A DNA stretch of 17,486 bases from assembly GCA_910579495.1 (NCBI GenBank), contig CAJTVD010000078.1, positions 1 through 17,486 on the forward strand. Direction: 5' to 3'. Shown here piece by piece: positions 13,350 through 17,486 of the stretch. The notes below the pieces were generated by a model. The model made no database searches and was not told where the DNA came from. It saw nothing but the letters and a program-made list of their open reading frames with translations. Position numbers and translations under genes: made by a program. Source of the stretch: an uncultured Lachnospiraceae bacterium (GTDB lineage: Bacteria > Bacillota > Clostridia > Lachnospirales > Lachnospiraceae). Numbering within the stretch: position 1 is the first letter of the stretch; the number at the start of each line of letters is the position of its first letter.

Positions 13350-13378
13350 ATCATACACCAAGGGATTTTAAAATGCAA
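13350..13378 (-). promoter_or_regulatory. Promoter for the diguanylate cyclase gene
   Basis: On the minus strand TTGCAT (13373-13378) and TATGAT (13350-13355) are spaced by 17 bases, with an expected start near 13343. It lies just after the end of araD, so the cyclase is probably a separate unit. Confidence 0.55.
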
Positions 13379-13395
13379 CAGAGGCAACCCTGCGT

Positions 13396-14091
13396 CTAGT
13401 TTTGTCCATAATAAGCATTATCACCATGTTTCCGGAAGTAATGCTTGTCCTGAAGCCCGGCAGGCGCGGGCTGTACCTTTGGCTGTATGATCTCTGTCCG
13501 ATATGCCATTTTTGCCACTTCTTCAACAACTACTGCATTATGTACTGCGTCCATGGCATCCCTCCCCCAGACAAAAGGGCCATGATTTTTACACAAAACC
13601 CCGGGGACTGCCATTGGGTCTTTCTTTTGGCGCACAAACTCACTTACGATAAGGCGTCCGGTATTGGTTTCATAGGCTTCCTCGATTTCCTCATTTGTAA
13701 GGCATCTCAGGCAGGGTATCTCCCCATAAATATAATCTGCGTGGGTGGTTCCGTAACAGGGAATGCTTCTTCCCGCCTGGGCCCAGCTTGTGGCATAAGA
13801 AGAATGGGTATGGACGATCCCCCCTATTTCCGGAAAAGCCTTATACAGCTCCAGATGGGTAGGGGTATCGGAGGAAGGTTTATAATCTCCTTCCACTTTG
13901 TTCCCCTCCAGATCCATAACCACCATATCTCCCGGCGTCAGTTTTTCATAATCCACACCGCTGGGCTTGATCACGAACAGCCCCTTTTCCCTTGCTATGG
14001 CGCTTACATTCCCCCAGGTAAATGTAACCAGGCCATAAAAGGGAAGCTTCTTATTGGCTTCATATACCTGTTGCTTCAATTCCTCTAACAT
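13396..14091 (-). CDS. araD: L-ribulose-5-phosphate 4-epimerase
   Basis: The 231-residue protein matches the length and motifs of AraD, a zinc-dependent class II aldolase-fold enzyme that converts L-ribulose 5-phosphate to D-xylulose 5-phosphate. Seen are LVTFTWGNVSAI (21-32), IKPSGVDY (41-48), SSDTPTHLELY (73-83), the zinc ligands in GIVHTHSSYAT (91-101, H95 and H97), THADY (116-120, acid D119), the third zinc histidine in KNHGPFVWG (168-176), and the C-terminal HGDNAYYGQ (222-230) with the tyrosine typical of AraD. AGGAG precedes the ATG at 14091. It starts 23 bases after the FGGY kinase, forming a kinase-epimerase operon. No araA isomerase or araR regulator is in the window. Confidence 0.95.
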   Translation of the reverse strand: MLEELKQQVYEANKKLPFYGLVTFTWGNVSAIAREKGLFVIKPSGVDYEKLTPGDMVVMDLEGNKVEGDYKPSSDTPTHLELYKAFPEIGGIVHTHSSYATSWAQAGRSIPCYGTTHADYIYGEIPCLRCLTNEEIEEAYETNTGRLIVSEFVRQKKDPMAVPGVLCKNHGPFVWGRDAMDAVHNAVVVEEVAKMAYRTEIIQPKVQPAPAGLQDKHYFRKHGDNAYYGQN

Positions 14092-14114
14092 AAACCTTCT
14101 CCTTTCTTCCCTCC

Positions 14115-15704
14115 CTACAACACAGCTACCGCTGCATATTCAATGGATAATCCTTTTTTATAGCGCTCCATGAATTTTTCGAATCCTGCCACGTCCTCTT
14201 TTACCGGCTCCATCCTTGTGCCGGACTGTCCCCCAAAAATCTTATTTTTCAAATAATCCTGCAGGCTCTCCCCTGGTTCTTTTTTCTGCATATAAGCGGC
14301 AAGCAATGCAATTCCCCAGGCGCCGCCTTCTCCTGCCGTTTCCATCACCGATACGGGAGTGCCCATGGCCGCCGCTGCGATCCGCTGCCCTACGCCTTTG
14401 GTCTTGAACAGCCCCCCATGGCCAAACATTTCATCCACCTCTACAGCCTCTTCTTTCAGCAACAAGTCCAGCCCTGCTTTTAAAGCTGCCAGGGAGGAAT
14501 ATAAGTGTGCCCTCATAAAGTTGGCAAGGGTGAAATTATCTTCCGCCTTTCTCACAAACAACGGTGCCCCTGCGTCAAACCCGGTTACAGGCTCCCCTGA
14601 AAAATAATTATAGGACAGGAGCCCGCCGCAATCCGCCTCCCCTTCAAGGGCCATATGATAAAGCGTGGAATACAATTCATCCTTACTCATGTTATAATGG
14701 ATGGCCTGAAGGAACTGGCCAAAGAGGCCGACCCACGCATTCAAGTCGGATGTACAGTTATTACAGTGGACCATGCCCACCAAGGCACCGTCCGGGGTGG
14801 TTACAAGATCAATTTCAGGATAAACCTTCGTAAGCGCTCTCTCCAGTACGATCATGGCAAACACAGAGGTTCCTGCAGAAACATTCCCTGTTCTTTTTGC
14901 CACACTATTTGTGGCAGCCATGCCTGTGCCTGCATCTCCCTCGGGAGGGCATACCGGGATCCCCGGCCTTAAATTTCCGCTTACATCCAAAAGGGCAGCT
15001 CCCTCCTGTGTCAATTCCCCTGCCTGCTCTCCCGCTGTAAGGATCTTCGGCAGGATATCCTGTAATTCCCAGGAAAATCCTTCCCCTCCCACCAGCTCAT
15101 GGAACCTGCCAATCATGTTCCTGTCAAAATCGCCAGTGGCAATATCTATCGGGAACATGCCGGAAGCGTCCCCTACCCCAAGAACCTTCTTTCCGGTAAG
15201 CTTATAATGCACATAACCTGCCAGTGTGGTAAGGAAAGCAATCTCCTTTACATGTTCTTCTTTGTTTAAGATTGCCTGATATAAATGGGCAATGCTCCAT
15301 CTCTGGGGAATATTATAATGAAATTCCTCAGTAAGCCGGGAAGCCGCCTGTTCTGTGGTGGTATTCCGCCATGTCCTGAAAGGTACTAAAAGCTCATCCT
15401 TTTTATTAAAGGCAAGATATCCATGCATCATTGCTGAAAAACCCATGGCACCTATTTTCGTTACCACTGCGCCATATTGTTCCTTTACCTCTTTGAGCAA
15501 ATCCTGGTAACAGCCCTGTATCCCTTTCCAGACTTCTTCCAGGCCGTATGTCCAGATACCGTCCCTGTACTGGTTTTCCCATTCATAGCTCCCCCCTGCC
15601 AGAGGTGTGCCGGATTCGTCCGTAAGTACTCCTTTGATCCTTGTGGATCCCAGTTCAATTCCCAGGAATGTCTTTCCTTCTTCAATCAATGTCCTTTTAT
15701 CCAT
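14115..15704 (-). CDS. FGGY-family carbohydrate kinase, probably a clostridial ribulokinase (AraK type)
   Basis: This 529-residue sugar kinase of the FGGY fold has the phosphate-1 motif FLGIELGSTRIKGVL (13-27), the catalytic aspartate in EGDAGTGMAA (255-264), GTSVF (278-282), and the adenosine-site stretch MFGHGGLFKTKGVGQRIAAA (426-445) followed by VMETAGEGGAWG (453-464). Such proteins are often annotated as xylulokinase. The downstream araD argues for phosphorylation of L-ribulose instead, as for the AraK ribulokinase known from Clostridium acetobutylicum; substrate assignment is inference. The open frame reaches 15770, but the ATG at 15704 (MDKRTLIEEGK) is preceded by GAGAAGGGATC. A -10-like TATAAT is at 15738-15743. 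The gene is divergent from the ATPase-nuclease gene. Confidence 0.85.
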   Translation of the reverse strand: MDKRTLIEEGKTFLGIELGSTRIKGVLTDESGTPLAGGSYEWENQYRDGIWTYGLEEVWKGIQGCYQDLLKEVKEQYGAVVTKIGAMGFSAMMHGYLAFNKKDELLVPFRTWRNTTTEQAASRLTEEFHYNIPQRWSIAHLYQAILNKEEHVKEIAFLTTLAGYVHYKLTGKKVLGVGDASGMFPIDIATGDFDRNMIGRFHELVGGEGFSWELQDILPKILTAGEQAGELTQEGAALLDVSGNLRPGIPVCPPEGDAGTGMAATNSVAKRTGNVSAGTSVFAMIVLERALTKVYPEIDLVTTPDGALVGMVHCNNCTSDLNAWVGLFGQFLQAIHYNMSKDELYSTLYHMALEGEADCGGLLSYNYFSGEPVTGFDAGAPLFVRKAEDNFTLANFMRAHLYSSLAALKAGLDLLLKEEAVEVDEMFGHGGLFKTKGVGQRIAAAAMGTPVSVMETAGEGGAWGIALLAAYMQKKEPGESLQDYLKNKIFGGQSGTRMEPVKEDVAGFEKFMERYKKGLSIEYAAVAVL

Positions 15705-15737
15705 GATCCCTTCTCCATTCTCATAAATGATAATTTT

Positions 15738-15743
15738 ATTATA
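15738..15743 (-). promoter_or_regulatory. Candidate -10 box for the kinase/araD operon
   Basis: A consensus TATAAT on the minus strand lies about 34 bases before the kinase ATG at 15704. The -35 at the expected distance (TGAAAT) is poor, so the promoter may need an activator. No operator was recognised. Confidence 0.4.
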
Positions 15744-15775
15744 AACCTTTCCCTGTAAAATTTCATCCAAATTCC

Positions 15776-15804
15776 TTGCGAATTTAAAATATACATGCTA
15801 ATCT
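15776..15804 (+). promoter_or_regulatory. Candidate promoter for the ATPase-nuclease gene
   Basis: TTGCGA (15776-15781) and an extended -10 TGC-TAATCT (-10 at 15799-15804) are separated by 17 bases, giving a leader of about 65 bases before the ATG at 15876. It lies back-to-back with the kinase promoter. Confidence 0.45.
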
Positions 15805-15875
15805 AAAATCATGGGATACATTATGGTTACAATTTTTATGGCCTTTACTTTGATTTGTAAACTGGAGATTTCTTT

Positions 15876-17438
15876 ATGGGTAAAACATTTAACACAACGG
15901 GAATATGCAAACCAGAAAAACATTATATGGTAAATATAGATGAACGCCTGGAGAAAATAGAAGAATCCATAGCCAGGGGAGAATATTTTGTCATAAACCG
16001 TGCCCGGCAGTATGGCAAAACAACGATTATCCACCAACTGAAAAAAAGGCTGTGCCCACGTTATTATGTTTTTTCAATAAGCTTCGAGGGAATGGAAAAA
16101 GAAGTTTACGAGATCCCAAATTCCTTTTGCCAGAGAATATGCAGGCTTTTATATAACGTACTGCTATATAATAGAGAAACTGGCATGCCAGATGGTTTTA
16201 AAGAGAAACTTGAACAGCTAAAATCTAAAAACATGGATCTGGCTGATCTATCTGATATATTTATTTCTTTATGCTGCCAGGCTGATAAACCTGTTGTATT
16301 CATCATTGATGAGGTAGACCAGGCCAGTAACCAGGAAATTTTTCTTTCTTTTTTGGGTATGCTTAGAAACGGCTACCTGGGCAAGGATGAGCATCCTTTC
16401 TTTCAATCAGTGATTCTCTCCAGCGTTTACGACATCAAAAACCTAAAACTCAGAATACGGGATAAAGCAGAACATGTATATAACAGCCCATGGAATATTG
16501 CCTCAGATTTTACTGTAGATATGAGTTTTTCCACATCTGATATTGAGGGAATGCTTACGGATTTTGAAAACCACAACCACACAGGGATGGACATCCCAGC
16601 AATTGCAACCATTTTGTATGATTATACTTCGGGATATCCCTTTTTAGTCTCCCGGCTTTGTAAAATAACTGATGAAATACTTCCAAAACCTTCGTGGACA
16701 AAAAATGGGCTCATAGAAGCAGTAAAATACCTGTTACTGGAATCCAATACCCTGTTTGATGATATTGTAAAAAAAATATATGATTTTCCGGATTTAAAAG
16801 ACATACTGTATGCTATCTTATTTCATGGCGAAAAAATCCCTTTTAATTCCTATCATCCTGCCATCAATATTGGATATATGTTTGGATTTATCAAAAACGA
16901 TAATAGCTCCATCTCAATCTCCAACAGAATCTTTGAAACATTTTTATATAATCTGTTTATGTCAGATGAAGTGCTAAACAGCAGGATCTATAAAGCTGCT
17001 ATGATAAATAAAAATAATTTTATCCGTAATAAAGAACTGGATATGGAATATATTTTAAACAAATTTGCAGAAACCTTCCATGATATTTACGGGGATGCAA
17101 AGGATTCTTTTATAGAAGAAAATGGAAGGCGCTTTTTTCTGTTATTTCTAAAACCGATCATAAACGGCGTGGGAAATTATTATATAGAAGCCAGGACACG
17201 GAATATGCGAAGAACAGATGTGATTATAGATTATCTTGGTAAACAATATATAATAGAAATGAAAATATGGCATGGAAATGAATATCATAAACGGGGAGAA
17301 CTGCAATTAATTGATTATCTGGACTATTATCATCTTGATATTGGTTATATGGTCAGCTTTAATTTTAACAAAAACAAAAAAACCGGTATAAATAAGATCA
17401 TCCTTAAAGATAAAACAATTATTGAAGCAGTCCTTTAA
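15876..17438 (+). CDS. AAA-like ATPase with C-terminal PD-(D/E)XK nuclease-like domain
   Basis: The 520-residue protein has an N-terminal P-loop domain: NRARQYGKTT (41-50) in the Walker A position, lacking the usual first glycine, and Walker B VVFIIDEVDQ (140-149). A helical middle follows (~210-400). The C-terminal domain carries a PD-(D/E)XK-like core: E438, RTDVIIDYLG (446-455, D448) and IIEMKIW (459-465, E461-x-K463), then YHKRGELQLIDYL. This matches the AAA-like families (AAA_35 / AAA-ATPase_like) that are multicopy in gut Bacteroidetes and Firmicutes and often have this nuclease-like tail. Their function is unknown; defence or mobile-element control is often guessed. GGAG sits eight bases before the ATG. 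The gene is AT-rich compared with araD/kinase, which suits transfer. It looks intact and is followed by a copy of the GC-rich repeat. Confidence 0.82.
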   Translation: MGKTFNTTGICKPEKHYMVNIDERLEKIEESIARGEYFVINRARQYGKTTIIHQLKKRLCPRYYVFSISFEGMEKEVYEIPNSFCQRICRLLYNVLLYNRETGMPDGFKEKLEQLKSKNMDLADLSDIFISLCCQADKPVVFIIDEVDQASNQEIFLSFLGMLRNGYLGKDEHPFFQSVILSSVYDIKNLKLRIRDKAEHVYNSPWNIASDFTVDMSFSTSDIEGMLTDFENHNHTGMDIPAIATILYDYTSGYPFLVSRLCKITDEILPKPSWTKNGLIEAVKYLLLESNTLFDDIVKKIYDFPDLKDILYAILFHGEKIPFNSYHPAINIGYMFGFIKNDNSSISISNRIFETFLYNLFMSDEVLNSRIYKAAMINKNNFIRNKELDMEYILNKFAETFHDIYGDAKDSFIEENGRRFFLLFLKPIINGVGNYYIEARTRNMRRTDVIIDYLGKQYIIEMKIWHGNEYHKRGELQLIDYLDYYHLDIGYMVSFNFNKNKKTGINKIILKDKTIIEAVL

Positions 17439-17453
17439 CACACCCACCTATAA

Positions 17454-17486
17454 AACAAACGCCGTCACGCTCCGCGAGCCGGCTTA
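17454..17486. repeat. GC-rich intergenic repeat, copy 2, cut by the window edge
   Basis: This 33-base stretch matches 5483-5515 in the same orientation with four mismatches (29/33). It begins 15 bases after the ATPase-nuclease stop. Its centre can form GCTC-CGC-GAGC. It ends GGCTTA at the window edge, where copy 1 continues into GCTTATTGTA, so the right flank is not visible. Confidence 0.65.

Noticed and set aside
13365..13374. The palindrome ATTTTAAAAT after araD considered as a terminator.
   Set aside because: It is an A/T-only stem of five pairs without a following T run on the araD strand, and it lies in the spacer of a better-supported promoter.
13402..14088. A 228-codon open frame on the plus strand.
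   Set aside because: It is the exact antisense of araD, whose zinc and catalytic motifs are clear; the frame has no recognisable motif of its own.

Overview
The window looks like a chromosomal segment of an anaerobic gut Firmicute of the Lachnospiraceae (Blautia/Dorea-like). This is inferred from the moderately low G+C, strong AGGAGG-type ribosome binding sites, and gene families typical of that group: TSCPD small protein, clostridial-type MurG, MBOAT with SGNH partner and small lipoprotein, DUF1538 with P-II-like protein, and an AraK-type sugar kinase. No rRNA, tRNA, CRISPR array or intact mobile element was seen.

Layout. (1) Positions 1-630 are a scar: a 3' gene fragment, possibly a transposase, then the last ~85 codons of an ABC exporter ATPase without Walker A or signature motif, closed by a strong terminator. 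(2) 743-3589, minus strand: an RlmI-type rRNA methyltransferase preceded by an acyltransferase-like DUF1624 membrane protein, and further upstream an unrecognised membrane/coiled-coil protein with a near-consensus promoter. (3) 3751-5438, plus strand: TSCPD protein, MurG homologue outside any cell-division cluster, and an 88-residue protein of unknown function. A GC-rich repeat follows. (4) 5582-8212, minus strand: MBOAT O-acyltransferase and a membrane-anchored SGNH-like protein, with a divergent lipoprotein at 8373-9005. Together they suggest a cell-surface acylation module. (5) 9093-9851, plus strand: exonuclease III, ending tail-to-tail on a shared palindrome with the next operon. (6) 9860-12090, minus strand: duplicated DUF1538 membrane protein followed by a P-II-like protein, suggesting a nucleotide- or metabolite-gated transporter. 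(7) 12211-13323, minus strand: membrane diguanylate cyclase with GGEEF but no inhibitory site. (8) 13396-15704, minus strand: L-ribulose-5-phosphate 4-epimerase and a ribulokinase-like FGGY kinase, the lower half of L-arabinose catabolism. (9) 15876-17438, plus strand: an AT-rich AAA-like ATPase with a C-terminal PD-(D/E)XK nuclease-like motif. A second copy of the GC-rich repeat follows at the very end of the window.

Most of the window is ordinary housekeeping or accessory metabolism. The least explained items are the DUF1538/P-II pair, the ATPase-nuclease protein, the repeat found after two plus-strand genes, the MBOAT/SGNH/lipoprotein set, and the orphan MurG with its small neighbours. Start codons were often moved downstream of the longest open frame to fit ribosome binding sites and promoters. 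Family assignments come from recognised motifs, not from searches.
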